DNA of 64,000 nucleotides from Hymenopellis radicata (taxonomy: Eukaryota > Basidiomycota > Agaricomycetes > Agaricales > Physalacriaceae), in the NCBI GenBank assembly GCA_015501595.1, contig JADNRX010000054.1:124001-188000 (forward strand). Direction: 5' to 3'. The notes beneath the pieces were generated by a model, which worked only from the letters and a program-made list of their open reading frames with translations, was not told where the DNA came from and searched no databases. The position numbers and the translations under genes are program-made. This document shows positions 10,645-22,427 of the stretch, one piece after another. Position 1 is the stretch's first letter. The number at the start of each line of letters is the position of its first letter.

Positions 10645-12944
10645 CTGTGAAAGCGATGGTATACAATGCCAAGTGAGCGGTTTGTATAATCGTCGATGAG
10701 CGGAGAGGACCGCGTGTCATGGCAATCAGTTTGGCAAACGTGAACACGACCTCCGCCGTACCCTGACTGCAACTGATGCAGATGACGGCACTGGTTGCCT
10801 GCAGGCTTGAACATGCATGATATGCTGAGGAAATATTCCCGCGGCGCGTTAGGCGAAGGCACCACGTACCCACAACCACCAGGGTAGGCTGTAGAGCCAT
10901 CAGGCTTGATTTCTCAAGGGCACGGAAATGCTACTCATTGGCTAGAACAACGACGGGAAGCAGGGTGAACAGTCCGTCGGATTCGGTCGACTGCATCTAG
11001 ACGCGAGTGGACTAGGAATTTGAGAAGCCTCGCGGTATGTACGGGTTTGATGCCTTTGGGCCCTTGAGCCTGCAGTTGAGAGAATAATCGGTAACCCAAG
11101 TGTCTCTGTGGTCGTAGCGTGTGGTCTACGCGTCTCTTTCCAGCTTGATTTCGCGTCGCTGGATATGACGCCTTTGCTGGCCGTGTTCCACCCCTCGATT
11201 GCAGTACCCGCCCTGATGTTCTCCACCTCAACTGTAGTGAGCATTTAGCATGTCGATATTTGTATTGTAGGACGGTGATCTTGCCATCGGCGGCTTCAAC
11301 GAAGAACACTTATACGTGGATACGCGGTCAAATCAACGCTATTTGATGCACGGATAGTTGGTCTACTTGACACCTTGTTCGGAGAGCCCGCTAGTGTTTA
11401 GTAAGTTCTACCGCTTCACGCTTGCATCGGGACTTATGGTTTGCTTTCGTCTGGCGGGTCGGGCAGTTCTAAGGACGCGTCAAGATGGGGTCTAGCTGTC
11501 ATAATAGGAGCTTACTGGAGAGACGCCTGTGAGCCATCGTGCTAGCATGGCAGCGGAAATTGGCCAATGAAGGTAGGAAGGAGAAAGGAGACGCTGGCTC
11601 CTATTAATCTCCTACATATTCGATATTCGGACTATCTTCGTAACCATTAGCGTCCGCTCGAAGCACAAAGGGAGCAGCTTACTGCGAGTCATAAGAAAGA
11701 TTTTGGCCACGCTTGACGTATTGTTAGCCCTAGCAGTAGATGATACATTTGTGCAGTGGCTGTTCGTCCGGCATATGCCGCTCGTCCGGCCTTTTCGATA
11801 TCTTCCGCACGAAGAAGAGGGTGATCCGAAAAACTGAGATGACACTCGTAAGGTCATTTCCAGCCGGGGGAAGCGGGAGGAAGTGCACGGCTAGCGGATG
11901 ACCGCATAAACTCGAACGACGGCAAGGATCATTCAGTTACAGCAATATATGATATTATATTGCGGTTGGTTCTTGTCGACTAGGTTGTAATCCGTTTGGT
12001 CAAGGAGGCGATAGAGACCGAAAAGCCGCCGTGGCTACGACTACTTGCTTGATAATTAGCGCGCGCGTATATTCAGGAGAAATCATCGTACGATGCGGTC
12101 GCCCTCGTGTCAACCAATGCACGGCGTAGGTGAGATATGCGCAGCAGATGCGATACGTATAGACGCGACTGAAGGGTGCATAAGCCAGTGACCCCCGTGC
12201 GAGGGTGTATGAAACGTACCTAGGACCCGTCCGACGTGCCAGAAGAATCTGCACATAGCCCCTCCCAGTATCATTTGCTGCTAATTTGCTGCATTTGGAC
12301 ATTTCAGCACGAGGTCAGTGCAGGCATATCGGCACGTCAGCGCTACCGCCTTGTCGAAGGATGAACGTCATGAGTCCTGACTGGCAGAAAAGACGCGCAC
12401 ATTTACATTTCAGCCAGGCCATGAATAAGGTCACATGATAGCTTTATCGAGCGATATGGCGGGACGGCAAGCAGGCCAGCACTGTCGACGTCGAGCGCAG
12501 CAACCGGGATGATGGCGGTCAGAAGGAGAAAAGCGCAATTGCCCATTTGGGATCTCGATCGCGTCGCGTCCTTCCTTCTCTGCATTGCTCCCCCGCGGAT
12601 GTTTCAAAATCTCAGACTGCTCCACAATAGCACTACCATCTGTCTTTGGCAAGATTCTCCCTCTGATGTTGGGGAGAAAAGTGTACTGTTTTCTTTAGCT
12701 CCTGCTGAACTTTGAAGGCACTCGTATCAAGACGAGCATCTCCTGCTCCCGTCTCGCGTCATTCGATGACTACCAAAGACTTTCCTCTGCAATCACGCGC
12801 ACAATTTAACCTAATCGACGCGCAGGCCAACACTGCAACTGGTAACCGGTTCCGAAGTCTTGCAGAGTCGGAGAGACGTGCGATGGACTGCGATGTTTTC
12901 GAAAAACGCGACTTATATTAACAATACTATTGTACGCGAGAAGT
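10645..12944. other. No gene recognised; contains a repeat B copy
   Basis: Upstream of the monooxygenase there are only unconvincing ORFs. A copy of repeat family B lies at about 12388-12600. The rest (10930-12380) shows no domain, tandem repeat or splice pattern that I can support. Confidence 0.4.
12388..12600 (+). repeat. Dispersed repeat family B, copy 1
   Basis: It carries aaagacgcgcac, gggatgatggcggtcagaag and aaaagcgcaattgccc in the same order as copies near 20830-21040 (-), 33665-33815 (+), 35070-35300 (+) and the split copy 40516-40648/45054-45150. No protein is evident. In the better copies the repeat runs directly into the TATA/leader module described elsewhere. Confidence 0.75.
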
Positions 12945-15135
12945 TCAGGTAGCCTTTGTAACGAGATAGCGATGTTTGAATGCAAACCACAGGATCTTCC
13001 CAAGGAGGACTGGATGAAGGGCGTCGATGGAAGTATTGTTAAGCATCATCTGGCTGTGCCAGACGACGGAACCCGCTTGGCTGTCCTACGAAGATAGTTA
13101 GTTCGCCACTCGTAACGGACGACGAACACGTACCTCAACAGAGAGGAGTTGAAGCTGGCGCATAAGCCAGCGCTGGAATGATCCTACCGCAAGAGTCTCG
13201 CCTTGCATAGGGATGGTGGCAGGGAGTCCGTAATCTAGGACAAACGTCGCGTTGAGAATGTCGAATGAAACTACTGGGTGAGAGCTGTACCTATGGTCTT
13301 CGTTATATTCCTAAGGATCGGTGTTAGCAACATCAGATTCAGCGTAACACTTTACGACTTGCCACAATGTCTGGATCCTTCGGGCTTGTTTCTTGAAGAA
13401 TCGCTGCGAGAAGTTAGCAGGTAGGACGGACGTCTTGGTATCGCCCTTTGGCGATGCTTCGTGAAGCAGAGAGTTCATAGCCAGGACGCCTAGAAGTATT
13501 TTCGGGCACCCATGTCTAGCACGAGGATCCGTTATAGGATTGCTGCGAGTTCCTAAGAAAGAGTAGCTCACCCGTATATAGGATTGACACGAGAAACACT
13601 GTCCCCAATCGCAATCCAATTTGAGGGTAGGTCGGGGACGTTTTCGAAATGAGTCCAGTAGGATGCAGCTAATAGTCTCTTATGAAGAAGCTTACATAGC
13701 GGGAAGACAAGACTTACGAGCAGTAACGGCGCTGCAGGTGAGTGTGTCTTCGACCTCGCTCATCATCTCGAGGAAGGTCCAGAACCAATCCGGGAGAGGT
13801 CGGGTAACGTGGATCGACGCGACGTATTCACGAACGCCGGCGAGATTTACTGGGAGGTCTCGAGATCCCCATCCACCGCAACACAAGAGGACTACCGTGC
13901 ACGTATCAGGAAGCCACATTGAAATATAAGACATACGGCCTACCTGAGTTTCCCTCGAGCTTCATGGACGCGAAATAACGAGTTTGCACATGCATATCCG
14001 GGGTCAGTGAAAGTATGCATCCGCCCACGTTTTGAAATCCTCCAGGGATAGGCAATCTCTCCGCTAGAGAGGTACTTACAACACAACGAATCGTGGAGTA
14101 GTGCATCTGGCCGTCGAAGGTGTCCGTGATGCGGGCGAGGGATAGTCCTTCCGGGTGGTGCGTACTGCCAAACCCGGCGCGTTGTATCCACTTGATACCG
14201 GCTCGCGCACTTCCAGTACAATCTAGGAAGTAGTAAGAAGCTGGGTCAACATCTGACGCGTGAGACGAACCTATAACGAGTGCTGCATCGATATCCAATT
14301 CGCCATCCTGTGTGCGGACTTTGACTTGTCGAAGATATCCTGGAGCCGATGGATCCCTGGTCACCCCCACGACAGTACCAGTTATCTGTTGTATGTCTGG
14401 AAACGCTGTCGAATTAAGAGTGAGACGACGAATTAGCGTCTCAATTGCCCGCCGCGATGCAAAGAGAGTTTTTGGGAGATCCCCAAGGTATTCCTCGTAG
14501 GGAACCCTAAGGTATTGTCCCCAGAAGTTGGACTTAAAGTCAGCTGGGGCAATTCTGAACCGAAGAGTAGTTAGATTCAGTACGTTTAATGAGGAAAGTT
14601 AACTCACCCGATGCCAGACGCCATACATTCTTGCGCGAGATTGGGGAACAAACGGAGCAATCCGTAGTACAGACAGGCGAGGCTCGCTACAAGCGGTCAG
14701 AAGAGAAAAACTAATCGGTAGATGCTGAATTCCAATTACCGTGGAGGGAATGATATTGAATCAACCTTGAGCGTGTCTGAGTTTGGGTCCATGATTGCAC
14801 AAGACGTCCCTCTTCAGTGGATAACCAGGCCTCGGGTTCTATCACAATGACACGTTCAAAGTGGTCGTGGCAAGCCCGAGCGGTCAGGAGTCCACCAATG
14901 CTGCATGGCAAGGTGAGCCGTCAAAGTCATGAAGAGGATACCAACTGTACCTTCCGCCACAAACGACGGCTGTTCCAGGGATCTTCCTCTTCCGAGCAAT
15001 ACCAAGGGAGCGCAAGTCGTTGCTGCCAGTCTCGACTGAAAGAAGGTGACGGCGTAGGAAGTGCCATCCAGTGACTGTCGCGATGCCAAACAAAGCAGAA
15101 AAAGCATAAAGAACAATCATTGAATCGTGGAGCAA
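12945..15135 (-). CDS. FAD-dependent oxidoreductase (LasC-like epoxidase family), paralogue B
   Basis: About ten exons follow the intron positions of the gene at 2853-5058 and give roughly 580 aa with no break seen. Motifs in order: hydrophobic N-terminus with IVLYAFSALFGIATV, VCGGSIGGLLTARACHDHF, STEEGRLVQSWTQTQTRSR, DCTGSARAGIKWIQRAGFGS, IAIGDSVSRVNPIYGHGCPK, DYGLPATIPMQGETLAVG, and a C-terminus that ends RYLVTKAT. The catalytic chemistry is flavin oxidation, perhaps epoxidation; the substrate is unknown. Exon 1 spans 15135-14951. The gene is convergent with paralogue A across the UbiA and monooxygenase genes. It appears to be the intact member of the pair. Confidence 0.85.
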
Positions 15136-16063
15136 GACGAGCGGGGAGGGGGTGGAAACGATTACGAAGGTCCACCGCTAGTCCATTCTTGAGAACACCA
15201 GGAACGAGAAGACGAGAATTTTCTGCAGGATGTTTCGTCAAATACTAGTACCCGAGCGGAAAAGCGCGGGGTGGACCTGCAGGGAACGTTTCTCAAAAGG
15301 AGCAATCTTGGAAGCGCCTACAGGGAAGGAGAGATGAACGCAGTCCCTGGGAAACAAGACCCACACCGAAGCGTTCCCAGCTTAAGCGAAGTGGAGAACT
15401 ACTAACACGATGACCGCGGTGACACTGATAGAGAATCAGATGATAATTTATTTTGTCCTTATTACGCATATGGAGCGTCACTGGTTCGATTCCAGGCATG
15501 GCCTGCCGATGCTTATCTTCGTGTGAGTCCGATGAGAAAGCGCCATGATTTTGGGCAACATCACTGACGGAAGGAAAGACGGTTGATTCTCGAAATAGGT
15601 CCTAGAAGAACTACCGAATTGTAGGAACTAGACAACGTGGCTCCTATACCCCCGGGACGAGCTCGCAGCGTTTAACTAAGGGCTGTGGCCTGTGCAGAAC
15701 CTACCCAACAAGCACCCTATCCAACACCAACACCATTCTTATTACATTGGAAGGTTCCCGGTTCATCACTGATAGACCGTCTCATAATGATGAATTCGAA
15801 GCAGTCCGTCCAGAACGTTCAACAAGGCGTTTCGGGTATCATATTCTTTCCATTTAAGTACGAGGTGACTATCAAAGGAGCGTTGGAATAATGGGCGGGA
15901 ATCTATTCTATATCTACGGATGAATCATGCTCGAGGTTTGTACCGGGGCTGGCACTGCCAAGTCGATATCCCCTGAAGAGAACGTTGCGCTCTTGTACAT
16001 GTTGTCCAAGTTCTACAGACCAATCAGTATGCTCGTATATCACGGCCACAGCGAGTAGCGCTA
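15136..16063. other. Intergenic; shared segment with 5385-5530
   Basis: No gene is supported. 15285-15450 resembles 5385-5530 (tttctcaaaaggagcaatctt, gcgcct-cagggaagg, acacgatgaccgc). It lies upstream of FAD gene B and could contain promoter sequence. A tRNA-like TTCGATTCC at 15484 was checked and rejected. Confidence 0.35.
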
Positions 16064-17542
16064 CTATAAATGACGCACAACATCTTGATCGTCTTGCGTC
16101 TCCCTCGGTTGTGCGTAGAAACGGAATATACTCGCGCCTTCCGTAGTAGCCCCGGGTACGCTTGACGAAAGCACGATGGGATGCGTGTTGAAGAACTGGT
16201 CGGGATTTTGAGCCTGGTCACGCATTCGCTGCCGCCCATTGAGATTGGCGAAGAGGATGTTGGAGTATCTATAAGTATGTTAGAGTTGAGTCTTCGAGGC
16301 AGACCCACAGCCTTTCGACTCACAGCTTTGACACAGTATATGCGCTGTTAGCTCACAGTCAGGATGAAGCGACGGAGCGAATAGAGAACGGCACATACGG
16401 TGTAAGATAAACATAACTTCTGGGCATTCGCAGAAAGAACACAATCTCCACGCAAGACACAACAGCAGTGATTGTTCCACTCTGAATCGTGCGGATGATG
16501 ATTGTGTTCAGAAGACCGCCAGTACGCTTCATGCTGTGTGATTTCATGGTCCAGAGCTGGAAAATCCGACGTTTGTCACGAGTGCGCAAGAACATAGGAA
16601 GCGCGCACAATGTATGACAATACGATCGCGATAAGCGCATCACAGGAGAACGCCCCAATCACATAGACCTGTTTCCGACATCTGAGTGAATGCCTTACGA
16701 TGCTGTGACCGCTCACCTCTGCGACAGCGGTAAACTTCGCAATCTTATTGAGGTCTCTTGCATAGCCGGGATCAGCCCCCTGCATGTCACCGTCAGTTGG
16801 TTACCGAAAAAATGTTCGAGGGGACGTACCATTATACCGAATGCTAGACCCGCGGACAGTTGTGTGAGTGAGAGCTAGGAGGAACGTGATCTCAGTACAC
16901 AGTAGTTCTGGCCAAACGCCGAAAGTCCTCACCAGCGCCATGAAGATCGAAACGACGGTGAAGATGGGACGACCGCCCAGAACCTTGATTCTCCTTGGTT
17001 GCCATCAATATGAGCCACTCCCTCATGGAAGGAGCGATCGCACCAAGAGAAAAACAGTTGCACCGTACATGAAACTACGTCCTCATCAGACGCGTGCACA
17101 GCGAGTGCGATGAGTACTCACTCATTCCTCCGGTAATGGGGATGGTGACCCCACTCCATGGGATTGTCGAGAGGGCAGCAATGTCACCCCACTGTGTGAT
17201 TAGGACGGTATGGACCATGTGCGTGGTAAAGAAGGTTTGGACGATTTCAACGATGAAAACGCCATAAGCTACACAGAGTATTAGTAGGAGCGATTGCAGA
17301 AGGGAAATTGGGTTACCCAGGACGATCAAGAGTTTCTTATCCGTCTTGACATACCACAGCGTATAAAAGTCTATCAGAGAATGAATGAGAAGGCTGTGCT
17401 TCGATATAGACCAACGACTTACAAAGTTGGATGCATAGAGAGCCCAGAAGGGCCCAATTGAACAGTGCGCCATAGAACTGTAGGTAAAATGCGCATTCAG
17501 GTAGATGATCTCGGCGAAAAGGCACGTACCAAAGGCGCTGTG
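16064..17542 (-). pseudogene. DUF6534 membrane protein gene lacking its first exon
   Basis: Exons near 17542-17530 (13 bases), then FYGALFNWALLGSLCIQL, FYTLWYVKTDKKLLIVL, a long exon with FIVEIVQTFFTTHMVHTVLI and IPWSGVTIPITGG, then VLGGRPIFTVVSIFMAL (16983-16933), LSLTQLSAGLAFGIM, VIGAFSCDALIAIVLSYI, LWTMKSHSMKRTGGLLNTII, and a last exon 16268-16064 reading YSNILFANLNGRQRMRDQ. This is the domain order of DUF6534, a seven-helix fungal membrane family of unknown role. The 13-base exon CACAGCGCCTTTG corresponds to the 13-base exons of the two genes at 60.6 and 62.8 kb. Its upstream intron keeps a TACTAAC branch site at 17565-17559, but repeat A starts right there and no first exon is found. The exon between 16984 and 17120 is also unclear. 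Confidence 0.7.
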
Positions 17543-17565
17543 CTATAGGGAAAGAAGGTTAGTAC

Positions 17566-18395
17566 ATGCGTGTGTGAAAATAAAGACATCTCACAGCAAG
17601 TCGACACTGTGAGGCTTCTCTATCGCCATGTTCGTCGGTAGGCAGCGAGAACAAGACCCCACCCATACTTATAGGAACATATAGGTCAGCGCCAGGATCG
17701 TGGAACGGGTGGCCGATATTATGAACACAGCTTGGATACAGCAAACAATTTCTACGAAATTAGAGCAGCCGAGCATCCCGTACCATTTTTTCGATCGGTA
17801 TACCAGATTTTGGTGATGCGCGGCATTTCGGATCTCCGCCTTCTTGCAGTCTACAGAGATTCCAACATATTTCGCGTAAAACTCACGAAAATAAGGCCAC
17901 ACGCGGTGCGGACTTGGGGGGACAAACGGTGGGAGTTTCGACACCCACAGGAGCACATGACGGTGAAAGGAAGAGCAATTTAATGATCGACGTTCCGGCG
18001 TTCCCCCGAAATCAGAAGCATGTCGCGCAAGCGATTGCAGTTGGACCCACACTTGATGGGCATTAAGCCACAGCTCCGCCATCCATCTGCATTACACCAG
18101 CATCTCGAGCTTGAGCATCAACACCACGATCACCATGACCACCGAGAAGATTTCTGTTCCCGCCACAATGTCTATCAACACTCTTCGTGAGTCCTGACTG
18201 TGTCAGGCTTAAGTTGGCAATCCGCGAGAACCTACTTCCGCTTCGGAGCACACCATACGATGCGGGACATCTCTCATCTTCTGATGTACGAGGATCTTTT
18301 ACGTTCCTCTGTCACCTTGGCTCTCAAGGTCATCCTCCGACGCGATATTACAGCATCCCTGCAGGCTGTCGTATGCACACGCGTCTACGGCATCC
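17566..18395 (+). repeat. Dispersed repeat family A, copy 2
   Basis: It aligns to 1205-2775 as described there, without the 650-base extra block. It begins next to the branch site of the DUF6534 intron, so this copy abuts, and probably displaced, the gene's 5' end. The sequence includes caaaataaagacatctcaca-like and tgtctatcaacactcttcgt landmarks. No intact coding frame was seen. Confidence 0.7.
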
Positions 18396-18589
18396 AACAA
18401 AGCCAAAACTTCTAACAACCCGTTCACGTGAACCTTTGCAGCTGGGCGAAGGTCACTTACGTCGATCTCCCTGCGTTTACGTGCGTGAATTGAAGACAGC
18501 TGCATTCGCAGCTTCAAGGATCTCAATCTAGTTTGTACTGTGGATCCTTGCTCTTACTTAACGTCGCCAAATGGTGTAGGACAAGGTCT

Positions 18590-18720
18590 GAGCCAGGTTA
18601 TAAAGATATCGCACAGGATAAGTATCTAGCCTTCTCGACAACCGAGTCTCAGTTCGCTCCTCATTTATCACATTCTCATCTCATTCACCACTTGATCACC
18701 TTGGGTTCAGGCTGAGAGCT
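18590..18720 (+). promoter_or_regulatory. TATA/leader module, copy 1
   Basis: A ttataaag box at about 18598 is followed by tctcagttcgctcctcattt, and by the core CACCTTGGGTTCAGGCTGAG ending at 18716. The same order is found at ten other places in this window. It resembles a core promoter plus 5' leader; promoter activity is inferred. Confidence 0.5.
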
Positions 18721-18837
18721 GTATGCGATCAGGTAAATCAACGAGTAATATGAGGAAAGAGAACACTGACAAGTTGGTGCTCAGTTTGCACGATGGTGTG
18801 GTTTCCGGCCTCTTGACATCGCTGTATTGTGGCGTTA

Positions 18838-19440
18838 CTAGTGATGGCTGGGGGCCAGAAAAAGCTCTGCCGCATGTTGCACGACGGCGACGACACCGCG
18901 CATAAAGATGGCGGCAACGACCGACGCGACAACTCGATACTGACGGGGCTGGCATATTGCATCGGGGATCGACGACTCGAATAGTTTGACCCCTTCAAGA
19001 GTGATAAGTGCGAGTTTCATGAGGGAATGGAAAATATGCCGTACCATATCGGTGAGGTTTGGACTTCCAGGCAGTCTATCGGCTCGCTGGGAGGGTAGCC
19101 GATGTCGACATATGAGCGACGGAATCAAGTTGGCTGGTGCGCGAGGGCAGTTCTAGAGTGACGAGATCTCGCAGACTGAACCCAAGGTGATCGAATGGTG
19201 CATGAAATGAGGGAAGGCTGTTAGAGGAGTGAACTGAGGCCTACCATTCAGAATTGGGGATGTTTTATACCGGAGGTCCATTTTGTGGCTGGTGATTGAA
19301 ATGATAGCATCACGGTGTGTCCGGAGTGGAAATGTTCGTAGAAGGGAAATGGAGAACTGTGTACACGTTTCATGTCGGAATTTAGACAGCGGCGAAATGC
19401 AGAAGGCAGGGCCTGAAAACATGCATATCATTGAATTGTT
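18838..19440 (-). repeat. TATA/leader module, copy 2, with downstream short ORF
   Basis: On the minus strand the order is: tctgcatttcgccgc (19400), ccacaaaatggacc, tataaaacatcccc (about 19270), tctgaatggtaggcctcagt, and the core gatcaccttgggttcag (19192-19171). Downstream is a short ORF with MVRHIFHSLMKLALITLEGV and RVVASVVAAIFMRGVVAV, ending at 18838, with one possible membrane segment. It may be a gene remnant or a small gene driven by the module; no family is recognised. Confidence 0.45.
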
Positions 19441-19443
19441 CCG

Positions 19444-19932
19444 TTAAGATGGAAGATCCAGAGCGACGTCGATGATGAACGTTGGGGTATTGGGGAGGTG
19501 CGGCCAAGTTGGAATCAGAATGACGACGTCTGTAGTGAGCCATACCATAAGGCTGAGAGATTTTGCATATGTGTCATAATGTGATCCGCCGTGACCAAGG
19601 CCCCCCGCCCGACGAACGTGGGCCTTGGAAAGGCGCGACGGTTGAAGGGTCCACGAGCTGCGTGTACTACACAGACGAGTCGCCAGCATTATAGTTGCGT
19701 CTAGTGAGGCTACAGCCGTGCAGGACGACATACATCTGTGCGAATATGCCGGGGTGCCCGACTCCAGATGTGAGTACCAAGAATCGTGCGCTCTTGGTTG
19801 GGGGTGACTGATGTTGAGATATGACTGTAACCGAAGAACGGGAGTGACGCCGGACGAGATACCGACTAGGCTCAAACAACCCTTGTGAACGTCGGGCGTG
19901 TTGAGTGTGTTGTCGGACAATGAAAGATGCAT
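19444..19932 (-). CDS. Open frame of 162 codons, function unknown
   Basis: An uninterrupted frame from 19932 to 19444 has no recognisable motif, and some of its length is probably intronic. A hydrophobic stretch SLMVWLTTDVVILIPTWPHL near the C-terminus could be a membrane segment. There is no paralogue in the window. It may be a chance ORF. Confidence 0.2.
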   Translation of the reverse strand: MHLSLSDNTLNTPDVHKGCLSLVGISSGVTPVLRLQSYLNISHPQPRAHDSWYSHLESGTPAYSHRCMSSCTAVASLDATIMLATRLCSTRSSWTLQPSRLSKAHVRRAGGLGHGGSHYDTYAKSLSLMVWLTTDVVILIPTWPHLPNTPTFIIDVALDLPS

Positions 19933-20141
19933 GTTCTAATAGTGGTACAATTGGTATGCAATGAATGAGGAGGATTGTAGTGTTGTTACACGGTGCAACT
20001 GCAGCTGTTAGCCTAAAAGCAGTAGGTTCAGGCGAGAGTCAGCATAAATCGACGCTCGCAGCGTACCGCAAAGCACTGGTTAAGCATGAGTAGTGCGTCA
20101 AACACCGTGATTGGGGTCCTGTGGACCGGGTGGGTTCTGGC

Positions 20142-21045
20142 CTAATCAAGTACGTCAGAGAGCATGCTACGCAAGTCAAATAAGCGGGATGTACACGAAG
20201 TGCCAGGTGACGGCTTGGGCACGGATGGCGGGCTGATATTGGGCGCCGACAATGGTATGTCGGGCTTCATGGGTGAGTGACCATCCACCGCACGAGTGAA
20301 GCCTTCAGCAGTCATTAGACAACGGGCGACGATCTCGACGTGACCAGGACGTACTTCGAGTGTTATGCGCGCCTTCTGCCGCATTGGTGGCGAACAGCAT
20401 GCTAGCTTCTCCAGCAGTAGCAATAGCGCTTCGAAGTCTTTGGCAGTCGTTAACACCTCGGAACGGGTGTACTCGTCGAGGAAGTATTGAAAGGGGTATT
20501 TTTGTAAGGATGATACTATCAGCCTGAGCCCAAAGTGATTGAGTGGTATGAGATGAAGGAAGCATGTTGGAGGGGTGAAGTGAGGCTTACCGTTCAAAAT
20601 TGGGGGAGGTTTTATACTGGATGTCCATTCTGTGGCTCCATAAAAGTGGCATTGCTATTCTTATAGTGTAGAATGCACTGATCAAGTTGAAGAACTGGAC
20701 GCGTTTCATGTAGGAATTCAGAGAGGCAACGGAGAAATGCAGAGCCTAGAGGCCGTTTCGAATGGCTAGGGATAACATTGATCAGATATACTGAGACAAG
20801 CCAGACTTGAATGCAGGAGCCTTACAAAACGCAGAATCCAATTGACCGGTGTAGGGGCGGGAAAGAAGGAAGCAACGACGCGATCGAGATCCCAAAGAGG
20901 CAATTGCGCTTTTCTCCTTCTGACCACCATGATCCCCTTGCCGGTGCCTACCCGCGCATCATCCCGCCAGCTTGTTCGCGATAGGCTGTACCTGGTCTGC
21001 AAGTGCGCGCCTTTTCTGTCGGGGTTCCATCACGCTCCGAGTAGA
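20142..21045 (-). repeat. Composite repeat: family B, TATA/leader module and family C coding remnant
   Basis: Read on the minus strand: family B (21040-20830, gatcatggtggtcagaagga, cgatcgcgtcgttgc), then ctctgcatttctccgttgcc (20740), tataaaacctccccc, tgaacggtaagcctca, the core tcactttgggctcaggctga (about 20540-20516), then an ORF ending at 20142. The ORF includes LEVRPGHVEIVARCLMTAEG. A related coding remnant is at 31705-31858 (HPGRVEIVAHCLMTAKGF) and a shorter one near 36114-36170. This copy shows that B, module and C belong to one unit of roughly 900 bases. Its nature (non-autonomous element or decayed gene family) is open. Confidence 0.6.
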
Positions 21046-22427
21046 CGTGTTTACGCTCTAGTGCCGACTCTGTTGGGAACCACGACCATACGTCTGGTGC
21101 TGGCATAACGAATACTATTTGGACCGGTTACCCTCTACCACGGACGTGTCAGCTCGAAAGGACAGGAAGTCGACTGTCCCAGCCCGTCTTGGACCCATGG
21201 CCTTGGTAAAGACAGCTACGGCGTTCTCCACAAGGCCGTTACGCTGACATTGTCATCCAGGGCGCTAACGGGTCCTTAGTACGTTTATATCCCCATTAAT
21301 GGGTGTGCTGTGCTCATACCTCCTTCCCCAGCCGGCTACAAGAGTCACCAGCCGCGTCGAAGGGCTCGAAAGGAACCAGACAACGCGCTCGGCGCATGAA
21401 TCCGGACATTCGCGAGAGGCTGTCGTGGATTTGATTGGCACAACATCGTATGTTGATTTTCTCCTGGATATATGCGTGCCCTCACGATCATGTAGGCACA
21501 TCGTTGAAGTCATCGTATCATGAAGCGCATCCTACCCATGTACGTCCTTTGGGTCCATATCGCCACCTTGACTAAACGGAATACAGATCAACCCCGATAT
21601 GTCGTCCAATTGGTCATAGCTGCCGCTGATCATGCATTTCCTTCTCTCCCAAGTTTCCTGCATGGAGATGTCCTCGACTCCTCACGAGCATTCCCCCAAG
21701 TACGTTCCAATTCATTTCGCTCATTCGGATTACCCTCATGTTGTGTGGTAGATTTAGAAGGAACGGGACGAATCCATAAAACATCCACATTCGTATCATT
21801 TGTTGCGACGGCCAAGAACACGTCAAGCCTAGGATATCATCTTTCCAAGTAATCAAGAGGATCCCAGTTTTTCCTACTTGGCGGTAAGACACTCTCCTAG
21901 TGGCCTCGAGCAGACCCTAACTGTTAAGCAGGCTTGCAGTCTGACTCGCTACTTCGTCCAGAAGATGCGAAAGGGAAAACCAGAGTTATAAAGCACCCGC
22001 TCGCTGTGCCTCCCTTCACCTTTCTCTGCGCGGAGGATTTCCTCCAACTATTATTCTTTCGGTACGTTCCAAATCGTCTCATCCATTTGAACACACTCAT
22101 GGCATCTTGCGATAGATATAGAGCAAACCAGCCCTGGCGATATGTACACTATTCGCTGGTAGTAAGACGCTCCAGGGAACCGGACACCAATGCTTTAAAA
22201 GATTGACCGTGTGATCGCTTACCACCCACACGACTGTCGCCTTGCGATTTAATAACCAGCTTCTTCGATCTCCCTCATTTCTAACGCAACCAATTTCCTC
22301 AATTCCATGGTTACGTAATGCTTGTGGATTCCGCCCAGACATAGGAGGCAGTGTCTCCTTTCTCCTTCGACGACAGACGCACTCACAGAGCCCATTACAC
22401 GCCCTCATTGGCCAATTTCTGCTGCCA
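21046..22427. other. No gene recognised
   Basis: Plus-strand ORFs near 21520-21850 and 21934-22206 lack domains and coherent introns. A TTGGCCAAT-type box at about 22408 lies just upstream of the frame-broken gene at 22428 and may have been part of its promoter. Confidence 0.3.

Noticed and set aside
12000..12302. 100-codon minus-strand ORF
   Set aside because: No domain, no splice context, no paralogue; basic composition typical of chance frames here.
15470..15505. tRNA-like T-arm (actggttcgattccag)
   Set aside because: The stem-loop fits a T-arm, but the seven bases after it have no complementary acceptor strand 60-75 bases upstream and no anticodon or D-arm can be folded.
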